From NCBI RefSeq assembly GCF_963675165.1, contig NC_087382.1, positions 3,005,463 through 3,069,462 of the forward strand: a stretch of DNA of 64,000 bases. Reading direction: 5' to 3'. This DNA is from Halichondria panicea. Lineage: Eukaryota; Porifera; Demospongiae; Suberitida; Halichondriidae. Under the pieces are notes generated by a model, which saw only the letters and a program-made list of their open reading frames with translations, ran no database searches and was not told the DNA's origin. Below are positions 43,704-64,000 of the stretch, piece after piece; position 1 is the first letter of the stretch; each line of letters starts with the position of its first letter. The position numbers were made by a program, and so were the translations under genes.

Positions 43704-46700
43704 TTACTGCACCAAAGTCTTTGACCCGAGATGTGGGGGATACCGGGAAGCTTGAGGGGGCAATGTTAGCTGACTGTACGACCCCTGCTGGGGGTAGGGG
43801 GGCGGGGAGAGGGGAACTGAACATCCTCTCCTATGAGGAGGTGTGGTCTCACGACTACCGTGGTCAGAATCATACGAAACAGAGCCATCATTTGCCGAGT
43901 TCCGTGGATTTGTGCTAGAGAGGCAAATCTCACTTGCACCTTTGAAAAAATCAGAGTCCAATTTATTATCAGTTCCATTGGATTGCAGACGACTGTAGTT
44001 GCTTTCAGTTTCAGTGAGATTGAGTTTACTGTAGTTGGAATTGTTTGTGCGTGTGGGGGGCATTGTGTTGCTGGCCACTGTGGGGGGGCGGAGATCGCTG
44101 TAGTCCGAATTATTCTTGAGAGGGGGTGTGGTTCGGATGTGCGTCGTGGAGTCGTATGGGTTAATACGAGAGGCAGAATCGTAAGGGTTAACAACATTCG
44201 TTCCAGTAGTATCGGATTCTGAAACAAGATCCATTTTCGGGTCTGTTTCGTAATTGCACGATTTCACACTAACTCTCGTCTGCGGCTTTCCACCGATCAC
44301 ATGACCTCCGTCCGGTATCATGTGACGTTCGTCAGGGACGGGAGATTCGTATTTCTTGGTTTTACGCGAGGGAGGGATGACCTCGTACTCGTGAACGGGA
44401 AATGCTGAGGGATCATTCGGTTCCATAAAACTCATTCCTGTTTCCGGAATATCCGTTAGTCCGCTCAAAGTGGGTGTGGTCGGACTGTACAGCGATTCGT
44501 TCATACTTGCAGTTGCACTTTCTAGCGAGAATTTTCTATACGGGCCGCCATTAGCTTGTGAGAATGGTCCATTACCGTTAGCTTGTGAGAACAAACCATT
44601 ACCGTTGCTAGGCAACAGCTGATCGGTACTTCGTTCGAATACATTAGCACTGTGTGGTGGAGTATAAGACAGAGGGTCCTCCAGTTCCCCGTAGACGTGG
44701 GTACTCGGTATGTTCCCCTTAGGGGGGAGGGAAGGGGGGGAGCTTATGAAGGTGTTCGGAGTGGGCGGAGTCCCGTTGATGGTTGCCAAGCGACCGTTGG
44801 GGAGAGTGGACGGTAGCGGAGGTGGTGGTGATGGCGGCGATGGACGGTGTAAATGAGCATAGTCTGTTTGAGCTATTCCAAATATCCCGATGGTTTCGTA
44901 CTCGCGGTCACCGATGGTACTGTACGGTTGGTAGTTGGGTGGTGGTGGTTGGGACGGGGCTGCAAAGTTATCAGAGCTGTGGTACAAATCATTGGAGACC
45001 ATGGACTGCGTTCTGTGTGTGCAGGGGAAAGGGGGCGGGGTTAATTAGGGGGCGGGGTTAATTATATAATTATATGAATTAGAGAATTAAAGCATTATTG
45101 GTTTGCTGATAGCTGGTATATTATTATAGCCCAGAGGAGGTCCGATATGCGTGCACAAATCACTATAAGATCTTTGGCCTGGACGTTATCAAGTGACCGC
45201 AATGACATCAATGCTAGTGTAGTAATTTGTGCATGCATGTCAGACCTCCTCTGATTATAACCCATAGCATGCAATGTGTGTGAAGTTTGCCAGTGCTAAA
45301 TATTGGCTTGTTCAAAGCCACACAGTAGAGTAAGATCAAGACCATCAACAACATAATTATTATAAGCAGCCATAAGCATAGTAATATAGCAAACATCCCA
45401 TTATTGTAACAAGGCTGCATCAACACGTTAGAGGCATGACCAGCCACTACAAAGCTTGGATCAAATAAGGCCAAAAGAAGCACTTCAAACAGATTCCTAT
45501 GTATGCAAACTAAGCTAACTGGCTCCTAAAACATCACATGAGAGGCTTCTGTGGGGAAAGCTTTTCTTTCAGGAAACTATAGTTTTCTCATGCACAAGCA
45601 ATATTAGTAGCAGCCTTCTTCGCAGGCCTTCCTTTTCTGTTCTTAGTCACAAGGTAAACATAAGCTTATTGATTATAAACTGTGACAAAGAACAAGAAAA
45701 GGACGAGTCTGCAAAGGAGGCTAATAGTAGATAGTAGCTATATATATATTACTCACCCTATAGTTCCTCCAGCAGTATCTGTAGGGGGAGGAAGAGCACA
45801 CGGTTAGTATCTATACAAATTATGGCACAATTTTAGAATAAAAAAATGTAGCTTGATACTCAGTCCCAATACATCGCACGAGATTAGCAAATAAGGTTAT
45901 AATTACTAGGTAGTAAACACAAGTCCCTGGACCATAACTAGAGTGTGTACCAGACAAGCAGAGAAGCTGACAATGAGAGTCATGACCATCATTCATCCCT
46001 AGGGACGCAAGTACCACATATTCACAACATAATGGTCAACCACAGTATGGCTAAGTTCAAATTGGCCAGTGCCTTATCTGTTCATCAGCCACAAGCAGCA
46101 AACAGTGCACCCTCCACAACAAGCACACCCCCACACACCTCAGGCACACCCCTCACTTTCACCCACCCCCTCTAAGTTCAGCAATAACATCCCATCACCT
46201 GCTATACTAACTATAGTAGGTCAAACACATTCCACTCTACAAACCAGCCACTTGTCCATGCACTAATCGCTATGACTACTAACACATTTTCTGGGCATTT
46301 TAAGAATGCATCAAGTAAACTAAAGAAGATCATTAGAAGATCATCAACAGCTCTTGTGGTTGGCACAATTGGATGGACCTGGACACTTTAGACAGGTCAG
46401 TGCCAAATTATCTTACAAGTTAGTAACTCTATCCCTTTACATGTACTACTGTCAAGGATGAGCATGACTCCAGTAGGTCATCTGTCTGCTTGTTCTAGAA
46501 GAAGTCATTAACACTAGTGAGCTGGTAACATGAGCTAGCTGCTCAGCTAAAGCACGGTAATTGCTTGTCTGGCAGGAATTGGCTTCATTTGTTTGGACAA
46601 AATCCAAAAATGGAGCGCCCGACAACATGACAGCTGGCAATTAACTAAACGTATAATTTTATGACTTCAGTATAATTATAGAAATCGATAACAGGACATT

Positions 46701-49700
46701 TTTCCCATGATCAGAGCCTAAAATGATCGTATTTCCTTCTTAAATTTCACTCCAATTATAAATTTAATTAGTGAAGGAGCCCTACAAACTAAAGGTAATG
46801 GCGTTCTTTATGCGATTGCATTTCCAAACAAGCGATGATAATTTGGCAGGATTGTGACCAGCACAGCTATAGTGGAGATTCTGTACACACGCACACACGC
46901 ACGTAAACACTATTGTACTTGATGGACTAACATGTGGTATATGGCTGTGGTGTGTGTGAGTGCCTTTATATAGAAGTGTTCATTGTACTATTATAGGTTA
47001 TACCCAGGGAAAGTTATACACATTATGACATGGCTATAGCTCAACACATTAAGTTCTGGCAGCTGTTAGTATAGGGAACTGTAACTACACCACCAGATAC
47101 TTGAAAGGAAATGTAGAGGGTTTGTTGTACATCCGAGGTGAGTCGTCATGCACTGGCTATATAGAATGGAGGCAGCTGTACAGGATGGCTATTCAAGAGA
47201 GCTACAGCTGCTTGGGGTTGTAACGACCACAACACACAACGTAACAACAACGGCATTTCATTACTTCACCTGTTAACGAGAGCAATCGTACTCTGAACTC
47301 TCAACTATAGACAATAGACGATGGAAATGCAATCAACATATCGTATATACTGGGTTTCAAATGTGATAATCTTTTGATTGCAAAGTGCGAGTTTTCGTGG
47401 ATAAATCGCGATCGAAAGGAACGCAAAACAGTATGCAATTCACGACAGTTAGAAACGCAATCAATGTTTGTACAGTGTCATTCACATTCCATTAACCTCG
47501 CATTAGAAACTCGATTTACGTTATATATACAATAACTGCAAAAAGCCTAAAGTGGGTCATGCTTCGTTACGTGTATATATGATAGCACGGACGGTGTGAA
47601 TCTCCTTATAAGGACAACACAACACAGACACACACGTTGTTATTGTTAGCGTGAAAACGCCCTCAGGCAAAAACAGTTTTATAGCAGTTGAGTAGGGACC
47701 ATATTCGATCTCATATATATAATCATGTCACTGTCTGACCACTCTCCCGTGTAGAAGTATTTATATCGACAACACAGTGTAACCTACCACACACAACCAG
47801 GTTCATATTAGAATACATGGCGTGGGCAGTATCAGACCTAATCATTCAGTTTCCTAAGTACCAGCATCTGCTCCGGGTTTACACTGCCAGTTGGTGGGAC
47901 TTTAAATTAATGTCCTTGACAGAAATTACACGCACACTTAACCACACCGCCCACACATCACCCACACTAGAGCCATTAGTTGCTATAGTGCTCCAAGCCC
48001 ACCCCCCCCACCCCCACCCACACACATACACAAGAACCTTTCGTTTCTATAAATCCCCCACGCCTAACACCCCCCCACACACCCACACACAATGACTAGA
48101 CAAGCTAGCAACAAACGGGAAGGCCTTGATCTGTGGTTAGCAAGGCGGCTGTTGAACATCCATAGTCAATTAGCACCAACCAGGAATACTTGACAGCTAT
48201 TCTTACACTGTTAACAGTTCATTTAAATACTGTTCATATTGACCCCATTTCAAAGGCTATGTGTTAACAGTGAAACCACAAGACCACCTCAAGTTGAAGG
48301 TCCTCAAATAAACAATGCACTCTGCCTACTGTATAGCGGGTATATTTCGTATTGCAGAGAGGCTGCTATTCAGTCAAATTATCCTAGCGGTCTTTCCGCG
48401 AGAGTTTATACCCTCAAAATATGCCCACTACACGGTGGTATGTTATTGTGGCTGACTCTAGTGATATCAGTAACTATCATTTCCTTATTTGTCCCTGGAA
48501 AGCCACTAAGAGACGAGCTCTTACAAGTGTTTCCACTGAGTGTCCCCTCACACCACCAACAAGAGTAGGTAGCCAGCTACCACCACCTTATAGTGAGGTA
48601 GGCAAGTCCCTGCTACTACCCCAATAGTGCCATAACCTAGCTATAACCTAAGTCCCTAAGTTCCTACCAACTACCCCAATAGTGCTGTCATGACTTGTAA
48701 ATCCCTAACTTGTATGGTCCTTGAAAATAACATGTTATGCATGTTGTTAGCGGGGCAGACCCCAGCTCTAGCACACACACACACACACACAAATATTTAA
48801 TTGCTAAAAATTTTGAAAATGAAATATAACACTCCATAGCTAAACAGAAGGTTGATTGGGAAATACCGCGACATTAATGCTTAGCTAGCATATGGTAAGT
48901 AAGTAGGCACCTCTCTTTGATCTGTTGACCACAGTGTAACTTAATAACTTGTGAATGTCAGCCCAGGTTAGAGTGTATTCATGGCGGGTAGGAGGAGGCC
49001 TTCAAAGGAACAATAAACATATTTATAGAATCAACTGGCGGGTATGTAAATGAGTAGCCATTGATAAATGGAGCATAACTTAATGATCTAGACAGCACAC
49101 AAAGTCATATGATAATATAATACAGGTATACACTTACATATACCATATATGGAGGATTTCAGGTAGGTTGGCAGAAGTTAAAAGTTTTGAAGTGCAGACA
49201 ATCATGACCACTATATAGTTGAAGGTAAACACATACGCAGTGTGTGTACGGATGGATGGCTGCCCTTTAACTTGTAACTGCTGTCAACCAACCTAAAACC
49301 CTCCGCATCTAGACGCTACAAGTAGACTACAACAACTTGAACATGAAACCATCAGCGAGGAATGCCACGCCACATTAACATACAGTCAAAACAAATCTGA
49401 TCTGATACTCAAAAAAATGATCAAAATATTTTCGCAGCATTCTGTAAATACTACAATTCCCTGAGGAAATATTGTACATAGCTAGGGATGATTGAAATGT
49501 GTGTACAATGCATCACACCTCCCCCACCCCCTAATACTATACAGCCTATACAGTGGGATAACATTACAATACCCTTACCACACACAACACACACACACAC
49601 ACACCAATACAGAGGTCAACCCACTACCCACACACACACCCACACACACCTACCCACCGTAGCGTACTAACTAACTACCCGGAGACAAAGTTCAAATTTT

Positions 49701-52700
49701 CGAGACATTACAAAACCTTCCGATAGTGGGAGTGGAGGAAGGTAAGAAGGAAATGATACATGATACATACTAAACACAGGCCTAGCTGTTTTCAGAGCTA
49801 ACTTTGAGAGGCCATAACTTGTGTTGGGAACGTCTGATTTCAAAGCTAAAAGATGTATTTAGTAGCTGTTTGATAGTGCTACAATATGGTGTGCTCAAAA
49901 TTAAGATTAAGTGGAAATGGAGGCTGGAAAAAATGAAATAATGCATGATGGATATAGCTTTAAAGAAATCAACTGTAAGAACAGTAAAGCTGGTGGTAGC
50001 TAGTCACAAGTCTATCTCTCTAATCAAATTACAAACGTGGCTACTCCAATACAGACAATGGAGGGACAAGTTGGCACCTGGGACAAGCCTGTGCTTCAAA
50101 GGGATAGGTAATAGGACTCAGAGTGTAACCTTGGCACCACACAGTATGTGGTTTACTAACGAGGATGTTTGTAGGACACTGCTAGCGTAAAGAGACTTGG
50201 GCGATATAAAGCAATTACACTATTCACAGCTCTGTATAATCTACCAAAAGAGACGTGGGACACTGCCAAAAACTTAATTTACACACCATATGTTGACAGA
50301 TTAGAGAGACACTCAGGTATACAAGTTTGCATAAACTGTAACAGACAGTGAAATTGCTTATAATAGTCAATGGAGAGACCACTGCAAATGGGCAAGTAGG
50401 ACAATCCATCTATTAAGCTCTGCATTCCATAAACTGTCTTTTAGACAATACCCAATGCTATCCCTGTCGGGGAAAAACAGGTGCCCTAATTACCGTCACA
50501 CAATACACCCTCCTGTTACACTGATCACGCCCTAGAGCAGTAGCCAAGTGCTTGGACATTGCTAGGACAACACACAATATATCTATACACCGGCACTTAG
50601 GGGACATTGTCTATAGGCATTAGCCTGACATCTACCGTATAGCGGGTATATTTCAATGGTAAGCTTTTACAGAAAAGATCGTTAGAAAGGTTTCTGTAGA
50701 TTTAATTCGCGGAATAGCAGCCTTCTTACAGCGTGCATCCGTGGGTATAAATGTTCGCGGTACATGCTTAATCAGCGAAAACCACGAGCATTCATACGTA
50801 CCCTAGAAATATAATATGCCCTCTATATGGTACATGTGGAGGTGGTCGCTTCCTAATGAGCATGTAAGTGTACAAATTAAAGACAGTTTAAGGAATAGTT
50901 TTTGGTTCTAAGTGATCAAAATTCAGCCTGGGAGGGTAAACACAGACAGACGTGATTAATGTAGCATTACACGTTAAGAAATTAGCGAGAAAATCCCTCA
51001 AATCATTCTCACAAAATAAGGACAGCAGTACTTAGAGCCAAGTTACTAGACCGATATAAAAGCTATTGCTACTTTTAAACTGGTATATTATATTATATAC
51101 GGCTTAGAATTTTTGAAGGGTGGCTCTTTCAATCTCTTTAATCTCACAAATTTGCTTCTTTTCGTATAGTAAACTAGGCCTAAGAGGTGGTTGTTTTTGT
51201 CTAGAGATGGTCAGTACCAACCACCACCACCACCACCACCACCACCACCAGGCACATCCCTGTGTACCATGAGCCTAAGAGATGGTCAGTACCAACCACC
51301 ACCACCACCACCACCAGGCACATCCCTGTGTACCATGAGCCTAAGAGATGGTCAGTACCAACCACCACCACCACCATCGACCAGTGTGGGCACATCCCTG
51401 TGTACTACTATTCTACTGTCAGTGTGGGATTTATTGGAAAGGAAACATGGTCTTTCAAATTAAAGGGGATATTATTATAAGTGGCTTCAAACCCTCCAAA
51501 ACAGGACAATATTTGTACTATATCCACCACTACATTGCATGCTCTTCCTAATACACTGAGCAGGTCCTGCCAGATCAAGCCATATAGCTGGGCAGCAGCC
51601 ATTAGATGGGCAGGCACGACTTAGCCAACCACACACTAACACTACTAGGAGTGCTAAGTTAACCCACCACTGGGGTCTATAATAAAGGAGGGGGGTGGGT
51701 TGTGGGGAGAGAGTGGGGAAAATTAGACACAAAAGTTATAAGCTGTATATAGAAACTAAAGCTCTACACATACTGGCCATAAGTGCACACACACTCCAAC
51801 TCAGAGAGGGGGAAAATAATACAAAAACTATAGCTAGTAATAGAAAGGAAGTAGCCAGCTACTAGCTACCTCTAAGTAGAACCAAGGCTACGTGTACACA
51901 CATATACTGACTATAAGTACTCAGTATTAACAAAGAAAAGGAGAAAGAATGGGAGAATTATACACAAAAGCTAGTAGAACTTCTAAGTACACACACACAC
52001 ACACACACACCCTCCACACACACACACACACGCACATGTACACACACACACACACACACTCTAACTCACGCTTGAGAGAGAGGGAGGAGTCTTGTGTTTT
52101 ACTGCGTCGTACGCACAGTCCGACACACATAATGGCGAGGATCACGATGATGATACCGAACACAGCGGCCACGCCCACTAGTACGTAGATCCACACTTGT
52201 AGGGTTTGAGGGACAGGAGTTGAGATATTATTTTGCGTGGTGGAGATAGTGCCTTCTTCGGTGCTACCCGGGGAGTTTGTGGTAGCAATTCCGGGGGCGT
52301 GTGAGGTTGTGGAGAGTGAGGGGGCGGTGGTGGTAGGGAGTGTGGTTTGTGAGGGTTGTGGAGGGGGTGTAGTGGGTGTAGTAACAGATTCCGTGGGGGA
52401 AATATCAGCACATTTAGTAGAAGATACAAAGAATATATCCGTATTAGGATCACTTTCACAATCTCTTAAAATCATGAGATTAACGTCATCCCTCAGCGTA
52501 AAAGTATCGCTTGGTTGCAATTCGTTTCCATTAACTTCAGCTTGACAGTGATAATCATCAGAGCCAGTAGCTGGTGGATTAGTCACAGTGAGAACAGATC
52601 GGAAAGTTTCCATCGCAGGATTAATATTAACATTTTCTTCAGAAGACTCTATTACATTTGTTAGTTGAGTAGTCCCGTTGTGGTACCAGTTGATGGATAC

Positions 52701-53368
52701 ATCTGAATCCAATGCAGCAGTTAGTGCACATCGCAGCCTCAGAATCGATTCAAATGGATTGCAGTCGATAGCACCAGGTGGTTGTTCAATGTACTGGTAC
52801 ATACACTCTGAGAGGAATGAAGCATGTCAATAATACAAGTAGTGCCAACGAGTGTTTACACAACTGTTACACCAGTGTATGCACTGTGAATACCATCATA
52901 GTCTAGTCTATACCACCAAGAGCTGACAAAACAAATCATACATGTATATGAGCTAGCGGCAAACCATAAATTCATTGGAGTATCTTCCCCATTATGTGCA
53001 TGCGTTGGTTAGGGTATTTTGCTTCCTACAATGCAGTTGTTGAGAATTATTATAATGATGTTGCTACAGTAACTATCAGGTAACTATAGACATTCCCTTC
53101 ACCAACCACATGCTTACACAGCCAGCTTGTTGGGGAACAAAACTAGCTCAGATTACTGCACAAAATGAATACAATATCTCCTCTCATGCATGCACTGGTA
53201 CAGACAGTGTTGTTTGCAAAGCGTTTGAGTTTGCACTGCACTGGGTCTTCCTATCTACTCACCTTGTGAAATAACGAGCACTGTTTGCACTGAGAAGCAT
53301 ATGAGTAGAGTAGCCATGAGAGAGCAACCTCGGTAGCTGCTCCTGTTGTCCATGGCCATGGCTATCAT
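43704..53368 (-). CDS. Ig-domain type I receptor C with ITAM-like tail (724 aa)
   Basis: Exons 53368-53263 (signal peptide, SLMATLLICFSVQTVLV), 52807-52070 (Ig domain, stalk and membrane span together), 45778-45757 (22-nt microexon) and 45012-43704 (tail) close in frame with phases 1, 1, 2. The Ig part shows IDCNPFES, the B-strand Cys LRLRCAL, the Trp of SINWYHNG and the F-strand DDYHCQAEVNG. A long Thr/Ser/Pro stalk precedes the span IYVLVGVAAVFGIIIVILAI. The 436-residue tail is packed with Tyr motifs: YSTIG, YETIG, YAHL, DYSDLRPP, the pair YSKLNLTETESNYSRL with ITAM spacing, and YSQL; proline runs suggest SH3 or WW binding. Several in-frame ATGs start the protein; the first is used. The stop is 318 bp downstream of the SLC35F5-like stop at the 5' side. 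Confidence 0.85.
45132..45255. mobile_element. MITE with ~30-bp ends (CAGAGGAGGTCCGA...)
   Basis: CAGAGGAGGTCCGATATGCG plus TGCACAAATCACTA at the left is reversed at the right as TAGTAATTTGTGCATGCATG plus TCAGACCTCCTCTG. About 124 bp, in the last intron of receptor C. Confidence 0.8.
45606..45727. repeat. Foldback pair AGCAGCCTTCTTCGCAGGCC / ...AAGGAGGCT
   Basis: AGCCTTCTTCGCAGGCCTTC plus CTTTTCTGTTCTTAGTCACA faces a diverged inverted copy (TGTGACAAAGAACAAGAAAA plus GGAC.AGTCTGCAAAGGAGGCT), leaving a 35-bp loop. It lies 30 bp from the microexon of receptor C. Confidence 0.6.
45779..52069. other. Large intron of receptor C; no gene seen
   Basis: The 6.3 kb intron holds two decayed ACCGTATAGCG MITEs (48331-48438 and 50635-50829), CA-rich runs (48000-48090 and 49580-49650), a Gln-Tyr-poly-Pro-like minisatellite at 51205-51400 and a CA tract at 51978-52060 next to the donor. 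Scattered short open frames show no domain, start context or splice support. Confidence 0.6.
51205..51400. repeat. ~66-bp minisatellite, three copies with shrinking (CCA)n
   Basis: The unit AGATGGTCAGTACCAACCA then (CCA)n then GGCACATCCCTGTGTACCAT repeats three times with n falling from about 11 to 6 to 4. The plus-strand frame reads DGQYQPPPP..GTSLCT, but no splice sites or start support it; taken as intronic. Confidence 0.85.
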
Positions 53369-53685
53369 GCAGTTGTTGATACAATCTTCTTGAAAACAAT
53401 TAATTTCACCAGACAGCTGCGCGATAGACAAGCTTCTATATAGCTACACAGACTGTGTCACAGTATATAAATCAATGCTCCAGACTATATGCCAGATGAT
53501 AGCTAGCTAGCTCTAGACAGTGCACTATTAAAACTCTGAAACGCCTCTAGTTTTAGTGTGGACAGTTAATGAGATTCATATCCAATTAAGAAACTTGTGG
53601 TTTATTAGGGTATGAAACAGGAAATTGATTACAAAATAAAAACAAAACACACACAGACACAGTCCAATATACACACACAGTGTTC
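53369..53685. other. Spacer between receptor C start and SLC35F5-like stop
   Basis: 317 bp of AT-rich sequence. It must include the receptor C promoter and the SLC35F5-like 3' UTR. No clear TATA box; TAATTAAGAAAC and AATAAAAAC are present, the latter not on the transcribed strand. Confidence 0.4.
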
Positions 53686-63247
<9,562 letters not shown>

Positions 63248-63591
63248 CTGGGGAGGGGGGAGGGGGTAATGTGTATCACTGTGTGTGTTCTAAATGTATT
63301 GAGCTGTGTACAGGCTTACACACTGCATGGCTATAATATTATTTCCAGGAAATACCAACACCACAGATTTCAGTATGCTACCCTAGTATATAGTGCTGTA
63401 AGTGAGCATAAATGCTGCGAATAACTTTATACAATTTTGTTAAGTTGTTTCCTTGATTAAACATCGTGATTTCATTGTACAGGTCTCGAACAAAGGCCAA
63501 TAATTGTGTGATACAATAGGCACTTGCATAAAATAACAGCATTACTTATCACAACTATATAGAGTAATGATTTGGTGTGTCACTGTATTGT

Positions 63592-64000
63592 GTGTTCCAT
63601 ATAAGCCAGTGTACATGTGTTCCCTGTGTGTTCTATATAAGCCAGTGTACACGTGTTCCCTGTGTGTTCTATATAAGCCAGTGTACATGTGTTCCCTGTG
63701 TGTTCTATATAAGCCAGTGTACACGTGTTCCCTGTGTGTTCTATATAAGCCAGTGTACATGTGTTCCCTGTGTGTTCTATATAAGCCAGTGTACATGTGT
63801 TCCCTGTGTGTTCTATATAAGCCAGTGTACATGTGTTCCCTGTGTGTTCTATATAAGCCAGTGTACATGTGTTCCCTGTGTGTTCTATATAAGCCAGTGT
63901 ACACGTGTTCCCTGTGTGTTCTATATAAGCCAGTGTACATGTGTTCCCTGTGTGTTCTATATAAGCCAGTGTACACGTGTTCCCTGTGTGTTCTATATAA
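63592..64000. repeat. 36-bp minisatellite, about 11 copies, reaching the window edge
   Basis: The unit TGTGTTCTATATAAGCCAGT plus GTACA[TC]GTGTTCCC repeats with essentially one variable base (T or C). The minus-strand open frame (YTGLYRTHREH repeated) arises because 36 is divisible by three. It lies upstream of the first visible SLC35F5-like exon, so probably in an intron. Confidence 0.95.

Noticed and set aside
49945-50190. 81-codon plus-strand frame
   Set aside because: No domain, no good start or splice context, and it falls in the receptor C intron on the opposite strand.
51191-51463. Plus-strand frame with QYQPPPPPPP repeats
   Set aside because: A (CCA)n minisatellite inside an intron of the minus-strand receptor C. 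No start context, splice sites or conservation between its copies beyond the repeat.
63542-63976. 144-codon minus-strand frame repeating YTGLYRTHREH; also its CRISPR-like regularity
   Set aside because: It is a 36-bp minisatellite with identical units and no unique spacers, so neither a gene nor a CRISPR array.

Overview
This is a eukaryotic nuclear window, most probably from a sponge (demosponge). That is an inference from five things: compact animal genes with many short GT-AG introns, a ciliary dynein-docking gene, a meiotic SPO16 gene, lineage-specific single-Ig receptors with tyrosine-rich tails, and an AT-rich background full of small inverted-repeat elements (MITEs) and CA/GT tracts. 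No RNA gene, CRISPR array or bacterial-type operon was recognised. Coding models were built by hand from splice sites and reading-frame phase. Every long model below closes in frame.

Layout. 1-612: internal exon (minus strand) of a multi-pass membrane protein that runs off the left edge. 613-5271: no gene seen; a triplicated ~1.1 kb repeat block, minisatellites and MITEs. 5272-14888 (minus): a complete 25-exon ODAD2 (ARMC4) gene, 1092 aa, with an intronless TPMT-like methyltransferase (13765-14442) nested in its first intron. 14889-15043: a 155-bp divergent promoter carrying two RFX X-box-like sites. 15044-15779 (plus): a two-exon SPO16 (C1orf146) homologue.

15448-37400: a tandem array of ~3.3 kb units. 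Each unit consists of the 3' part of SPO16 followed by a four-exon Ig receptor. The first unit carries the live SPO16. The others carry decayed SPO16 fragments. Receptors 1, 3, 4 and 5 are intact (466, 421, 421 and 420 aa); receptor 2 is a pseudogene. The array is interrupted at 20.1-27.4 kb by two paralogous secreted proteins of unknown family, a glutaredoxin exon, an uncertain minus-strand gene and an exonuclease-like fragment.

37539-41268 (plus) and 43704-53368 (minus) are two longer, convergently arranged receptors (625 and 724 aa) of the same general design: signal peptide, CNP[YF] motif, V-type Ig domain, S/T/P stalk, one membrane span and a long Tyr/Pro-rich tail. The second has a 22-nt microexon and an ITAM-spaced tyrosine pair. 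53686-63247 (minus) is an SLC35F5-like transporter whose 5' end lies outside the window. Its 3.5 kb intron contains, on the opposite strand, an intronless set of three overlapping ORFs (58805-62116). The first ORF encodes a signal peptide, two membrane segments, a 2A-type ribosome-skipping motif (CGDVELNPGP) and a soluble part with a CxxC...HIFP...CxxC zinc-knuckle pattern. The window ends in a 36-bp minisatellite.

Two stories stand out: the expanding Ig-receptor array that dragged along pieces of a meiosis gene, and the intron-nested 2A gene.
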